Assembly: GCA_018658715.1 (NCBI GenBank)
Contig: JABHUQ010000084.1
Location: 1 to 64,000 of the forward strand
DNA: 64,000 bases
Direction: 5' to 3'
From: Fidelibacterota bacterium
GTDB lineage: Bacteria > Fidelibacterota > Marinisomatia > Marinisomatales > UBA1611
Shown here: piece after piece, positions 51,334-59,343 of the stretch
Numbering within the stretch: position 1 is the first letter of the stretch
How the letters are laid out: the number at the start of each line of letters is the position of its first letter
Program-made: the position numbers and the translations under genes
Notes under the pieces: generated by a model
What the model saw: the letters and a program-made list of their open reading frames with translations, nothing else
Database searches by the model: none
What the model was told of the DNA's origin: nothing

Positions 51334-53132
51334 CTGTTGAAATAGGTATTGTATTATTCTTACTTGTGGGGACGTTTACTTTATTCGTCACAGAAGTGTT
51401 CCAAATTGAAGTCACAGCTTTATTGACTTTATCGGTAATTCTTATATTGGGATATATTTCTCCGGCTGAAGCGATTGAAGGATTCTCAAATCCTGCTGTT
51501 ATTGTTATTGGATGTTTATTCATTTTAAGCCATGCATTACAAAAGTCAGGCGTATTAGAATATTTTGTCGTAAAAATAAATAAGTTGGTTTCCAAATCAC
51601 TTTCATTGGGGCTGATGGTTTACCTTTTTTCAATTGCATTAGCATCAGCTGTTGTCAATAATACAGCCATTGTTGCTATTTTTATGCCAGTAACAATTCG
51701 TATTGCGGGTCGATACAAATTGAGTCCATCCAAAGTATTGATTCCTTTGAGTTATGCAGCCATATTCGGAGGAACACTTACCTTAGTCGGGACATCGACC
51801 AATTTATTAGTAAATGCAATATATATGGCTTCTGGAGATTATGAGCCAATGGGTATGTTTGAATTTGCGCGATTTGGATGGATAAATCTCGTGGTTGGTT
51901 TAGCTTATTTAGCCTGGATTGCTCCCAAATTACTTCCATCAAGAACGGTTACTTCAAGTTTAACAAAAAATTATCACTTGGGTGGATATTTAACTGAAAT
52001 GATGGTTATTGATGGATCTCCCATGATTGGAAAATCGTGCTTACAACGTGGAATAAACCAAAATTATGATGTTATGGTTTTAGATATTCAAAGGGATAAG
52101 AAACTGATAACAACTAATATTCGAAATACAGAACTTCAATCAGGTGACATTCTATTTGTGCGAGGATCATTGAACGATTTTCTACGTATGAAAGAAGTGG
52201 AAAAAATCAATTTATTAACTGATGAAAAGTTGACGCAAAATGAACTCGAACAAGATGATAATATTTTGATCGAATGTATTTTAACAGATAGATCTGACAT
52301 GGTAGGCAGAAGCTTAATGGAACTGAACTTTCGACGAAAATTTGGAACTTTTGTTCTTGCCATTCGTCGAGAAGGATCATTAATTCGGAAGAAAATAGCT
52401 CATCTTGTTCTACGGTCGTTTGATGCATTATTAATATATGGACCTAAAGATAAAATCCAAGAAATGGGGCACACTGGTGACTTTATAGTACTAGAAGAAT
52501 ATGATACATCCTTGAAGAAAAAGAAAAATTGGTGGGTGGCTACTGTAGTTATTTTAATGATTGTTTCTTTAGCTGCGTTTGGGATTGTTCCAATTCTAAA
52601 AGGAGCAATTTTAGGAGTCGTTTTATTATTCGCATTTAGAGTCATAACCCCCAACGAAGCTTATCAGGCGATTCATTGGCAAGTAATTGTAATGATAGCT
52701 GCTCTCATTCCACTGGGAAAAGTTATTCAATCTACTGGCACAGCAGATTGGATTGGAAAATCAATCATTTCATTTGTCTACAATGCACCGCCTGATTATC
52801 AGCCTGTATTGCTACTTGCAATGGTTTACTTAATTACAGTTATTTTAACAGAAGTATCATCTAATGCTGCGACCGCCATCATTATGGCTCCAATTGCAAT
52901 TGCAATTACTGCGCAGTTAGGGCTGGATGCTAGGCCATATATTTTTGCAGTGTCTTTTGCTGCTTCAGCTTCTTTTATTACACCTGTGGGATATCAGACG
53001 AATTTGATGGTATATGGTCCCGGAGGATATAAATTTTCTGATTATATGCGAGTCGGTTTCCCGTTAGCTATAACTTTTTGGCTTTTGGCTACATGGATTA
53101 TTCCAAAACTCTGGCCACTTGTTGCTCCATAA
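51330..53132 (+). CDS. SLC13/DASS-type permease with TrkA-C (RCK) domains
   Basis: 600 residues. About eleven TM helices in two halves flank a soluble middle (about 205-380) with two TrkA_C units (MMVIDGSPMIGKSCLQRG, DILFVRGSLNDFLRMKE; then LTDRSDMVGRSLMELNFRRKFG). TM motifs: SNPAVIVIGCLFILSHAL, NNTAIVAIFMPVTIRIA, GTLTLVGTSTNLLVNAI and SSNAATAIIMAPIAIAI with SFAASASFITPVGYQTNLMVYGPGG. The paired SNT/NTA-like motifs are those of sodium-coupled anion or sulfate/dicarboxylate carriers (SAC1/YfbS group). Substrate not determinable. Coupled to the 88-residue gene. Confidence 0.9.
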   Translation: MTVEIGIVLFLLVGTFTLFVTEVFQIEVTALLTLSVILILGYISPAEAIEGFSNPAVIVIGCLFILSHALQKSGVLEYFVVKINKLVSKSLSLGLMVYLFSIALASAVVNNTAIVAIFMPVTIRIAGRYKLSPSKVLIPLSYAAIFGGTLTLVGTSTNLLVNAIYMASGDYEPMGMFEFARFGWINLVVGLAYLAWIAPKLLPSRTVTSSLTKNYHLGGYLTEMMVIDGSPMIGKSCLQRGINQNYDVMVLDIQRDKKLITTNIRNTELQSGDILFVRGSLNDFLRMKEVEKINLLTDEKLTQNELEQDDNILIECILTDRSDMVGRSLMELNFRRKFGTFVLAIRREGSLIRKKIAHLVLRSFDALLIYGPKDKIQEMGHTGDFIVLEEYDTSLKKKKNWWVATVVILMIVSLAAFGIVPILKGAILGVVLLFAFRVITPNEAYQAIHWQVIVMIAALIPLGKVIQSTGTADWIGKSIISFVYNAPPDYQPVLLLAMVYLITVILTEVSSNAATAIIMAPIAIAITAQLGLDARPYIFAVSFAASASFITPVGYQTNLMVYGPGGYKFSDYMRVGFPLAITFWLLATWIIPKLWPLVAP

Positions 53133-53166
53133 TTAATATGTAACCTTTTTATAATAATAGTATCTA

Positions 53167-53763
53167 ATGAGTAATCAATTGGACGAAAAAATACTGATTA
53201 AAAATGCTGTAAATGGCGATCAAAATGCCATGGCCATATTAGTAGAATCTCATTCAGCTCCAATTTATAGTTTAGCAATTAAAATGCTTCAAAACGAAGA
53301 AGATGCTGAAGATATTCTTCAAGAAACATTTATTATTATGATAAAAAAATTGAATACATTTTCTGGAAAATCAAGCCTATATACATGGCTATATAGGATT
53401 GCAACAAATCTTACTTTAGGCAAATTGCGAAGCAAAACGATTGTTAACCAAGATAGTGATATAAATAATTTGAGTGAATCTAGTTACCTTGGAAAAGATA
53501 TTCGGAAATGGATTAACCCGATAGAAGAAGAACAAGATCAATCTTTAATGAAGTCGTGTCTAGAACAAGCTATTTCAAAGTTACCTGAATCATATAGGTC
53601 AGTATTTATTATGAGAGATGTGGAAAAAAATTCAACGAGACAAACAGCAGAAATATTGGGACTTTCAGAAGCGAATGTGAAAGTAAGATTAATGAGAGCT
53701 CGACTTTATATGAGAGATAGATTGGCTGAAAATATGAAATGTGTGGATGTAATACCATCCTAA
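53167..53763 (+). CDS. ECF-type RNA polymerase sigma factor
   Basis: 198 residues. Region 2: LIKNAVNGDQNAMAILVESH and NEEDAEDILQETFIIMIKKL, with YTWLYRIATNLTLGKLR. Region 4: ISKLPESYRSVFIMRDVEKN and TAEILGLSEANVKVRLMRAR. No region 1 or 3, so group 4 (ECF). Its last base overlaps the start of a zinc-finger anti-sigma gene, the standard arrangement for such pairs. It probably drives this operon and a wider stress regulon. Confidence 0.94.
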   Translation: MSNQLDEKILIKNAVNGDQNAMAILVESHSAPIYSLAIKMLQNEEDAEDILQETFIIMIKKLNTFSGKSSLYTWLYRIATNLTLGKLRSKTIVNQDSDINNLSESSYLGKDIRKWINPIEEEQDQSLMKSCLEQAISKLPESYRSVFIMRDVEKNSTRQTAEILGLSEANVKVRLMRARLYMRDRLAENMKCVDVIPS

Positions 53764-54014
53764 TGAATTCTCATCAACATAATCATAATGATCACATCAT
53801 TGACCTAGTTCAAAAACACTTAGGCAGAGATTTGGGTGCTAAGGCAAAGGGCGAATTAAAACACCATATTGAGAAATGCCCAGATTGTAAGGTGTATGTT
53901 GACAGCGTTGAAGAAACAGTTAAATTATATAAAAGTATTGATAATGAAACAGACATCCCTATGGATGTATCTAAAAGATTATTTAAAGTTCTAAATTTAA
54001 AGAAGGATTCATAA
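53763..54014 (+). CDS. Zinc-finger (zf-HC2-like) anti-sigma factor
   Basis: 83 residues from ATG 53763, overlapping the sigma stop by one base (the frame runs back to 53739 inside sigma). It has the ZAS-type metal motif His-x3-Cys-x2-Cys in HHIEKCPDCKVYV, plus a His-rich N-terminus (SHQHNHNDH). No TM helix, so a soluble, redox- or zinc-sensing anti-sigma factor is likely. Its stop overlaps the next small gene by one base. Confidence 0.85.
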   Translation: MNSHQHNHNDHIIDLVQKHLGRDLGAKAKGELKHHIEKCPDCKVYVDSVEETVKLYKSIDNETDIPMDVSKRLFKVLNLKKDS

Positions 54015-54190
54015 TGGCAAGACTTATATTAATTTCATCTGAATACACAGATTCTTCCCAAGTAGGAGAAAGCCATTTTGGGCGCGAAAAATGGTACGTT
54101 TTAATGAATGAAAGTGGTGATGTAGAATTGGCAATCTCCAGTGACCCATTCACTAGCGAATTTGAAGAAGGTAAAGGAATATCATTATGA
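54014..54190 (+). CDS. Small hypothetical protein in the sigma operon (58 residues)
   Basis: ATG 54014 overlaps the anti-sigma stop (TAATG); TGA at 54188-54190. Starts MARLILISSEYTDSSQVGES, continues with HFGREKWYVLMNESGDVELA and an acidic end. Soluble, predicted beta-rich, no Cys. Below common length limits but translationally coupled on the left and with good coding composition. Function unknown. Confidence 0.7.
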   Translation: MARLILISSEYTDSSQVGESHFGREKWYVLMNESGDVELAISSDPFTSEFEEGKGISL

Positions 54191-54231
54191 AAGAATTGAA
54201 TTCAATTATTTTAAAAAAGGGGAATTAGTTC

Positions 54232-54648
54232 ATGATTAAATCAATATTTTTACTTGTTACATTGGTGGGAACCGGACTTTGGATATATAGCGCCCAAAAT
54301 ACTAACATTTCTAGTGGATTTAAATACTCTATAGAAAATATACCAAATATTTCTGTCGATGATGTTGTTTCTAAAATCAATAATAAAGAAAATATTCTTA
54401 TATTAGATGTTCGAACAAAAGGCGAATATACTGGATCTCTTGGGCATATTGAAAATTCAATATTGATACCAGTACAAGAATTAGGGTCTAGAATTTCCGA
54501 AATGAAGCCATACAATGAAAAAGAAATAATAGTTGTATGTCGCAGTGGAAACAGAAGCCGTACGGGAACAATGATTCTCATGAATGCGGGATATCGTGCT
54601 ATTAATATGCTTGGGGGAATGAAAGCGTGGAACAAAAACAAAAATTAA
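54232..54648 (+). CDS. Membrane-anchored rhodanese-like sulfurtransferase
   Basis: 138 residues with an N-terminal TM anchor or signal (KSIFLLVTLVGTGLWIYS) and a single rhodanese domain: ILILDVRTKGEYTGSLGHI, NSILIPVQEL and the active-site loop VVCRSGNRSRTG with the catalytic Cys. It carries sulfane sulfur as a persulfide, here on the periplasmic side. AAAAGGGGA lies about 10 bases before ATG. The next gene starts within its end. Confidence 0.92.
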   Translation: MIKSIFLLVTLVGTGLWIYSAQNTNISSGFKYSIENIPNISVDDVVSKINNKENILILDVRTKGEYTGSLGHIENSILIPVQELGSRISEMKPYNEKEIIVVCRSGNRSRTGTMILMNAGYRAINMLGGMKAWNKNKN

Positions 54649-54854
54649 ACAATCTAAAACAGCGACTTCCTAAATTACTCTTGGGAGGCTTTGCCGGGGC
54701 AATTATAGGTTATATTTATTATTATTATATTGGATGTAATTCAGGGCATTGTGCCATTACAGGAAACCCTATTAATAGTACAGCTTATGGCGCATTTGCA
54801 GGTTTTTTATGGATGTACCCTTTAAAGAAGAAAAATGGAGACACTAATTTGTGA
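54627..54854 (+). CDS. DUF6132-type small membrane protein
   Basis: 75 residues, GTG start overlapping the rhodanese gene by 22 bases. Two hydrophobic segments flank YIGCNSGHCAITGNPINSTAYGA, the conserved core of the DUF6132 family (YxGCxxGxCxITSNP-type motif). The Cys-x-x-x-x-Cys pair between the helices suggests sulfur or redox handling. The family often occurs beside rhodaneses and SoxR-type or thioredoxin genes, which fits this setting. Function is not established. Confidence 0.82.
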   Translation: MEQKQKLNNLKQRLPKLLLGGFAGAIIGYIYYYYIGCNSGHCAITGNPINSTAYGAFAGFLWMYPLKKKNGDTNL

Positions 54855-55237
54855 AATATGGTTATTCAAAAAAAGTAAATTTGTCTATGGAAGTAACAGA
54901 ATTGAATATTCGAAAATCATTAATGGATGTTGGATTTGGAGTATTAACAGAAATAGATGTTCAGCAAGCAATGAAGGAAAAGCTGGGGGAATCATTCAGA
55001 CCATATAAAATTTTGGGAGCATGTAATCCTCCCATTGCATTTAAAGCATTATCGGAAGAAATCGAAATTGGATTATTGTTGCCATGCAATATTGTTTTAT
55101 GGGAAAATGATGATGAAACAGTGACGGTTTCTGCAATTAATGCAAAATCTATGTTATCAGTAACAGGTAGAAATGATATGGGAGAAATTGCAGATCATAT
55201 TAACGGCTTATTACAGACAGCCATTGATGCCGTATGA
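54851..55237 (+). CDS. DUF302 domain protein
   Basis: 128 residues, GTG start overlapping the DUF6132 stop (GTGA). One alpha/beta domain of the DUF302 type: NIRKSLMDVGFGVLTEIDV, MKEKLGESFRPYKILGACNP, GLLLPCNIVLWE and LQTAIDAV. The ILGACNP and LLPCN cysteines are conserved in the family. DUF302 genes often accompany heavy-metal, sulfur or redox functions; the biochemical role is unknown. Coupled to the next small gene (ATGA). Confidence 0.9.
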   Translation: MKYGYSKKVNLSMEVTELNIRKSLMDVGFGVLTEIDVQQAMKEKLGESFRPYKILGACNPPIAFKALSEEIEIGLLLPCNIVLWENDDETVTVSAINAKSMLSVTGRNDMGEIADHINGLLQTAIDAV

Positions 55238-55323
55238 CGGATGCATTATCCATCATCCTTATTTTTGGTGCATGGTATTTAGTCAATAAAGTTATTTTGC
55301 CAAAGCTTGGGGTTCCTACATGA
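55234..55323 (+). CDS. Tiny single-TM protein (29 residues) with possible TGA read-through to 47 codons
   Basis: ATG 55234 overlaps the DUF302 stop (ATGA). One TM helix (ALSIILIFGAWYLVNKVI) followed by LPKLGVPT, then TGA at 55321-55323. Beyond the TGA the frame stays open for 17 codons (QVPYIPCEEENLKKILQ) to TAG at 55375-55377, ending 15 bases before the next start. The basic-to-PKLGVPT ending is a recognisable pattern of small redox-operon proteins. Whether the TGA is a stop or is recoded (selenocysteine) cannot be told from the window. Confidence 0.6.
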   Translation: MTDALSIILIFGAWYLVNKVILPKLGVPT

Positions 55324-55392
55324 CAAGTGCCATATATTCCGTGTGAAGAAGAAAATTTAAAAAAAATATTACAATAGAAAGAGATAACTCAC

Positions 55393-55602
55393 ATGCCGAT
55401 GTTTGATTATAAATGTGAAAATTGTGATACAGTTTTTGACGAATTAATTCCATCAAGTGATACACCTGACACTGATATCCTTTGTCCGAATTGTAAAGAA
55501 AATAAAGCAAAAAAATTATTGTCTGCCCCTGCTATAAATGTGGGTGGCACATCAGTAGTTTCATCGGGTAGAGGATGTAATCCATCATCTGGATTTTCCT
55601 GA
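55393..55602 (+). CDS. FmdB-family zinc ribbon protein
   Basis: 69 residues. MPMFDYKCENCDTVFDELIP starts the FmdB zinc ribbon: Cys-x2-Cys in KCENCD and Cys-x2-Cys in LCPNCK, followed by KAKKLLSAP and a Gly/Ser-rich tail ending in a further Cys. Such proteins are small regulators or metal carriers. ACTCAC precedes the ATG with a weak AAAGAGA ribosome site. It is the last gene of the sigma-rhodanese-DUF302 run. Confidence 0.88.
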   Translation: MPMFDYKCENCDTVFDELIPSSDTPDTDILCPNCKENKAKKLLSAPAINVGGTSVVSSGRGCNPSSGFS

Positions 55603-55612
55603 GCCAGCTAAT

Positions 55613-55628
55613 ATCTGCAGTTGCAGAT
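55613..55628. promoter_or_regulatory. Perfect inverted repeat before the MATE gene
   Basis: ATCTGCA-GT-TGCAGAT: 7-base arms around a 2-base centre, 11 bases after the FmdB stop and 76 bases before the MATE start. A dyad of this size fits a dimeric repressor operator. No T run follows, so it is not a terminator. Confidence 0.35.
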
Positions 55629-55703
55629 TCCCCAATAGCAATTCATTAACTGAATACAATTATTCCTTAAGGATTAATATGTTTTCGGTTAAATTTATTG
55701 CTT

Positions 55704-57065
55704 GTGAAAGAACTTAAAAAATCTCGTTTAGATTCCTTTCTTATTAATCCTCCGAAAGCGCTTTGGACCTTAGCAATTCCTGTCATGGCTGGAATGGGTA
55801 TCCAAACACTTTATTCTATTGTTGATATGATTTTTATTGGACGCCTCGGTGGTGATTCCATTGCTGCTGTTGCATTTAATATGCCATTATTTTTCCTAGT
55901 GCTTGGCCTAACAATGGGACTTGGTTCTGGAGTAACAGCTTCGGTTGCACGTTATATCGGTGCTAAAGATAAAAAAAATGCAGACAACAGTGCTGAGCAT
56001 GCCATTTTAATTGGATTAGCCATTAGCGTCGTTTTGACAACTTTTGGATTTTTGTATGGTCAGGAAATGCTCATTCTGTTGGGAGCCACAGAATCTATTG
56101 TAGATTTATCTTGGTCCTATTTAAAGATCATTTGTTTTGGATTACCATTTATGGTTTTTTCTGCCTTCTTTAGATCGATATTAGCTGGTGAAGGAGATAT
56201 GAAATTTCCAATGATGGTTGCAGGGTTAGGCACTGTATTAAATATTATATTTGACCCAATATTTATTTTTACATTAAACCTTGGAGTTGCAGGTGCTGCT
56301 GTGGCAACGGTTATTAGTCAACTTATCGTATTCGCAGTTTTTGTTTATATGCTCTTTTTTAAAGATCATGCTTATATCACATTTAATCTAAAAGATTTTA
56401 CATTTTCAAAATCGTTGTTGGGTGAAATTATCAAAATTGGGTTACCAGCATCTATGTCTATGGTAATTATGGCAACAGGGCAAGCTGTATTTAATAAAAT
56501 ATTGATCTATTATAATGCTGAATCTGTTGCAGCTTACCAAGTGGCAGGGCGATTGGATATGTTAGTCTTTTTACCCATTATGGCCATTGCCCATGGACTA
56601 ACAACATTAATAGGTATGTTTTTTGGTGCAAAAGAGACTGATAAATTGAAAGAAATTGTAAAATATGGAATAACACGTTCTGTATTAATAACAATTATAA
56701 CATCAACATTAGTTTATATTTTTGCACCAATATTAATTCGAACTTTTACACCAGAACCGATTATTCAAAGTATAGCTATTCAATACTTAAGGATAATGGC
56801 TTTTGCCTATCCATTTGTTGCAGTTGGCATGACAAGTGGACGCATTATGCAGGGATTAGGGAAAGGGTTACCTATGTTAGTTATAACCGTAATTCGTGTA
56901 TTATTAGTATCATCCCTTTTATCATTATATTTTGCAATTGAACTAAATAAACCTGTTGAATATGTATGGTATGCTATGGTGATTGCAACTTTTATTTCGG
57001 CATCTATCAGTCTCACTTGGGTGCGATCTGTATTTATAAAAATAGTAAATCCATTAGAGAATTAA
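55704..57065 (+). CDS. MATE-family multidrug/metabolite exporter
   Basis: 453 residues from GTG 55704 (TTG 55698 is also in frame). Twelve TM helices in two homologous halves: LAIPVMAGMGIQTLYSIVDMIFIGRLGGDSIAAVAF opens the first half; GLPASMSMVIMATGQAVFNKILIYY opens the second. Sodium- or proton-driven export of cationic compounds at the inner membrane. The substrate is not inferable. phhB starts directly after its stop. Confidence 0.93.
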   Translation: MKELKKSRLDSFLINPPKALWTLAIPVMAGMGIQTLYSIVDMIFIGRLGGDSIAAVAFNMPLFFLVLGLTMGLGSGVTASVARYIGAKDKKNADNSAEHAILIGLAISVVLTTFGFLYGQEMLILLGATESIVDLSWSYLKIICFGLPFMVFSAFFRSILAGEGDMKFPMMVAGLGTVLNIIFDPIFIFTLNLGVAGAAVATVISQLIVFAVFVYMLFFKDHAYITFNLKDFTFSKSLLGEIIKIGLPASMSMVIMATGQAVFNKILIYYNAESVAAYQVAGRLDMLVFLPIMAIAHGLTTLIGMFFGAKETDKLKEIVKYGITRSVLITIITSTLVYIFAPILIRTFTPEPIIQSIAIQYLRIMAFAYPFVAVGMTSGRIMQGLGKGLPMLVITVIRVLLVSSLLSLYFAIELNKPVEYVWYAMVIATFISASISLTWVRSVFIKIVNPLEN

Positions 57066-57350
57066 TTGTCACTCGCATCCAAACAAGAAATTCAATCAGC
57101 ATTAACCATATTAGATGGTTGGGAATATCATGATGGAAAAATATCGAAAGAATTAACGTTTAACTCCTATATGGAGGGGATAGAATTTGTAAATATTCTT
57201 GCAGTAAAGGCAGAAGAAGTCAATCATCACCCCGACTTAGAAATTAGTTGGTGTAGAGTAAAAGTAACATACACATCTCACGATCAAGGTGGTGTGACAC
57301 AACAATGTATTTCAATGGCAAAAATGGTAGAAGACTTTTTATTAATTTGA
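57066..57350 (+). CDS. phhB: Pterin-4a-carbinolamine dehydratase
   Basis: 94 residues, TTG start right after the MATE stop. Family motifs: WEYHDGKISKELTF, EEVNHHPDLEISW (the catalytic His pair) and VKVTYTSHDQGGVT (third His). It recycles 4a-hydroxytetrahydropterin, classically for phenylalanine hydroxylase; no hydroxylase is in the window. Cytoplasmic. Confidence 0.92.
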   Translation: MSLASKQEIQSALTILDGWEYHDGKISKELTFNSYMEGIEFVNILAVKAEEVNHHPDLEISWCRVKVTYTSHDQGGVTQQCISMAKMVEDFLLI

Positions 57351-57365
57351 TACAAAGATTTTAAG

Positions 57366-58292
57366 ATGGAAATATTTATTGGACTCATTCAGGAAAGTAT
57401 TAGCGGGATAGCGCTTGGTTCAATTTATGCACTTATAGCATTAGGATTTACTCTTATATATAAAGCTACGGAAGTAGTCAATTTTGCCCAAGGTGAGTTA
57501 ATGATGGTTGGCGCCTATATCAATTTTTATTTTGTAACTACTTTTTTGGCACAATCTGGAGAACCAACAATAGGTGTATTTTTTTTAGCATTTGCAGGTA
57601 GCATTATTTTTTCATTTGTATTTGGTTGGGTTTTAGACTGGGTCATTAACCGCCCTCTAAAAGATGAACCTATCTTTTCAGTGATTATGGCAACAATTAG
57701 TTTATCAATTATTCTCCGGGCTCTCGTTGCAATAATTGCGGGCCCCATGAGCTTAATTCCATATTCACCATTTGGAAATAGAGTTTTATCTTTGAATGGA
57801 ATTATTATTTCTGCATTGGATTTATCAATCATATTTAGTGCCATCGTTCTTGTTACCATTTTTTATTATTTTTTCAATAAAACGAAGTGGGGCATCGCAA
57901 TGCAGGCAACATCAGAAGATCCTGTGGCAGCACAACTCATGGGAATACCAGTTAAGCGTGTTTACGGTCTCGTTTGGATTTTTTCTGCACTTGTTGCCAC
58001 CATAAGTGGAATCTTATTAGCACCTCGCATGTCTCTATTGGACACATCCATGGGGTTTCTAGGTTTAAAAGCATTTCCAGCTGCTGTTTTGGGTGGGTTT
58101 GGTTCTATTGCTGGTGCCATTGTTGGTGGTATTATTATGGGAGTCATAGAAACGATAAGTATGGGTACATTATCTTTCCATTTTAAATGGATAAAAGAAA
58201 TGAATGATATTATTGTATGGATTGTATTGATTGCAGTTTTAATGGTTAAACCGGATGGTTTATTTGGTGAAGAAAAGGTAAAAAAGGTCTAA
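57366..58292 (+). CDS. livH: Branched-chain amino acid-type ABC transporter permease LivH
   Basis: 308 residues, eight TM helices. Family signatures: GIALGSIYALIALGFTLIYKATEVVNFAQGELMM, and the EAA-like loop region MQATSEDPVAAQLMGIPVKRVYGLVWIFSA with KAFPAAVLGGFGSIAGAIVGG. One of two permeases of a liv-type importer; its gene overlaps livM by one base. Confidence 0.95.
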   Translation: MEIFIGLIQESISGIALGSIYALIALGFTLIYKATEVVNFAQGELMMVGAYINFYFVTTFLAQSGEPTIGVFFLAFAGSIIFSFVFGWVLDWVINRPLKDEPIFSVIMATISLSIILRALVAIIAGPMSLIPYSPFGNRVLSLNGIIISALDLSIIFSAIVLVTIFYYFFNKTKWGIAMQATSEDPVAAQLMGIPVKRVYGLVWIFSALVATISGILLAPRMSLLDTSMGFLGLKAFPAAVLGGFGSIAGAIVGGIIMGVIETISMGTLSFHFKWIKEMNDIIVWIVLIAVLMVKPDGLFGEEKVKKV

Positions 58293-59323
58293 TGAAGGGA
58301 CGCTACGAAGACGAAAATCTATCCTGGATTCCACTATTAATTATTGGCATTTTTCTCATCCCGTTCATGCTGAAGGAAATTACCTTTAGTTATAAGTATT
58401 ATTTATTCGTATTAAATATGGCTGGGGTTTATATCATTTTAACAGTCGGACTTGATTTATTAAGTGGCTATACAGGACTTATATCATTGGGCCATTCATC
58501 CTTTTTAGCTATTGGAGCTTATACATCTGCAATTCTAGTTGACCAAATAGGGGTCCCTTTTATTTTGTCTCTAGTCATTTCTCCACTCGTCGTAGGTGTT
58601 TTTGGTTTTTTAATTGGGTTCCCTGCATTAAGAATTACAGGAATGTATCTTGGGTTAACCACTATGGGTTTTGGATTTATTGTTAAGCGACTTATTATTG
58701 CTTTAAGAGTATGGACACAAGGTGCGGGAGGATTAGAAGTATCACCACCAATGATCTTTGGTTATACATTTAATTCAGATTGGGATAATTATTTCCTCAT
58801 ATTCACTTTTGCTATTATTGCTGTAATAGTTGGTAGGCGAATTGGGAAGTCTAAAATTGGTCGTGCTTTTATGGCAATACGCGATTCTGAACAGGCCGCA
58901 GAAGCTACAGGTGTTCATTTAGCAAAATATAAAATGTTAGCTTTTTTCATTTCTGGATTATTTGCAGGATTTGCGGGAGCATTATTTGCCCATACAAGCC
59001 ATTTTATATCTACAGATCATTTTGATATATTGTTATCCATATATTTTATAATTATGATTCTTGTTGGTGGTGTTAGTTCAATCTATGGAGCTGTTTTAGG
59101 TACACTCTTTATCGTTTTATTAGATTTTTTATTTGTACCTGAATTAAAAGATTTAATACATAGGGTTTTGAATATAGAAGGGGGTGATATTCAATCCCTC
59201 CTATTTGGATTAATTATGTTTTTATTTATCATATTTCAGCCTACTGGATTATATGGAATGTGGATAAAAATTAAAATATATTGGAAGCTGTTTCCTTTCA
59301 ACCCAAAGAAAAGACTTATTTAA
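58292..59323 (+). CDS. livM: Branched-chain amino acid-type ABC transporter permease LivM
   Basis: 343 residues, about ten TM helices. Motifs: GLDLLSGYTGLISLGHSSFLAIGAY, AFMAIRDSEQAAEATGVHLAKYKMLAFFISG and ILVGGVSSIYGAVLG, all typical of LivM. It pairs with LivH. Its last 14 codons run across the start region of the binding-protein reading frame, with the true binding-protein start 21 bases downstream. Confidence 0.95.
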   Translation: MKGRYEDENLSWIPLLIIGIFLIPFMLKEITFSYKYYLFVLNMAGVYIILTVGLDLLSGYTGLISLGHSSFLAIGAYTSAILVDQIGVPFILSLVISPLVVGVFGFLIGFPALRITGMYLGLTTMGFGFIVKRLIIALRVWTQGAGGLEVSPPMIFGYTFNSDWDNYFLIFTFAIIAVIVGRRIGKSKIGRAFMAIRDSEQAAEATGVHLAKYKMLAFFISGLFAGFAGALFAHTSHFISTDHFDILLSIYFIIMILVGGVSSIYGAVLGTLFIVLLDFLFVPELKDLIHRVLNIEGGDIQSLLFGLIMFLFIIFQPTGLYGMWIKIKIYWKLFPFNPKKRLI

Positions 59324-59343
59324 TGAATAACCAAGGAGGTATC

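Noticed and set aside
54187-54228. 13-codon frame (ATG 54187) between the 58-residue gene and the rhodanese gene
   Set aside because: Too short and without any feature beyond a 4-base overlap; more likely leader sequence of the rhodanese gene.
54225-54641. 138-residue minus-strand frame exactly opposite the rhodanese gene
   Set aside because: The plus-strand frame has a clear rhodanese domain and active site; the antisense frame is an accident of codon composition.
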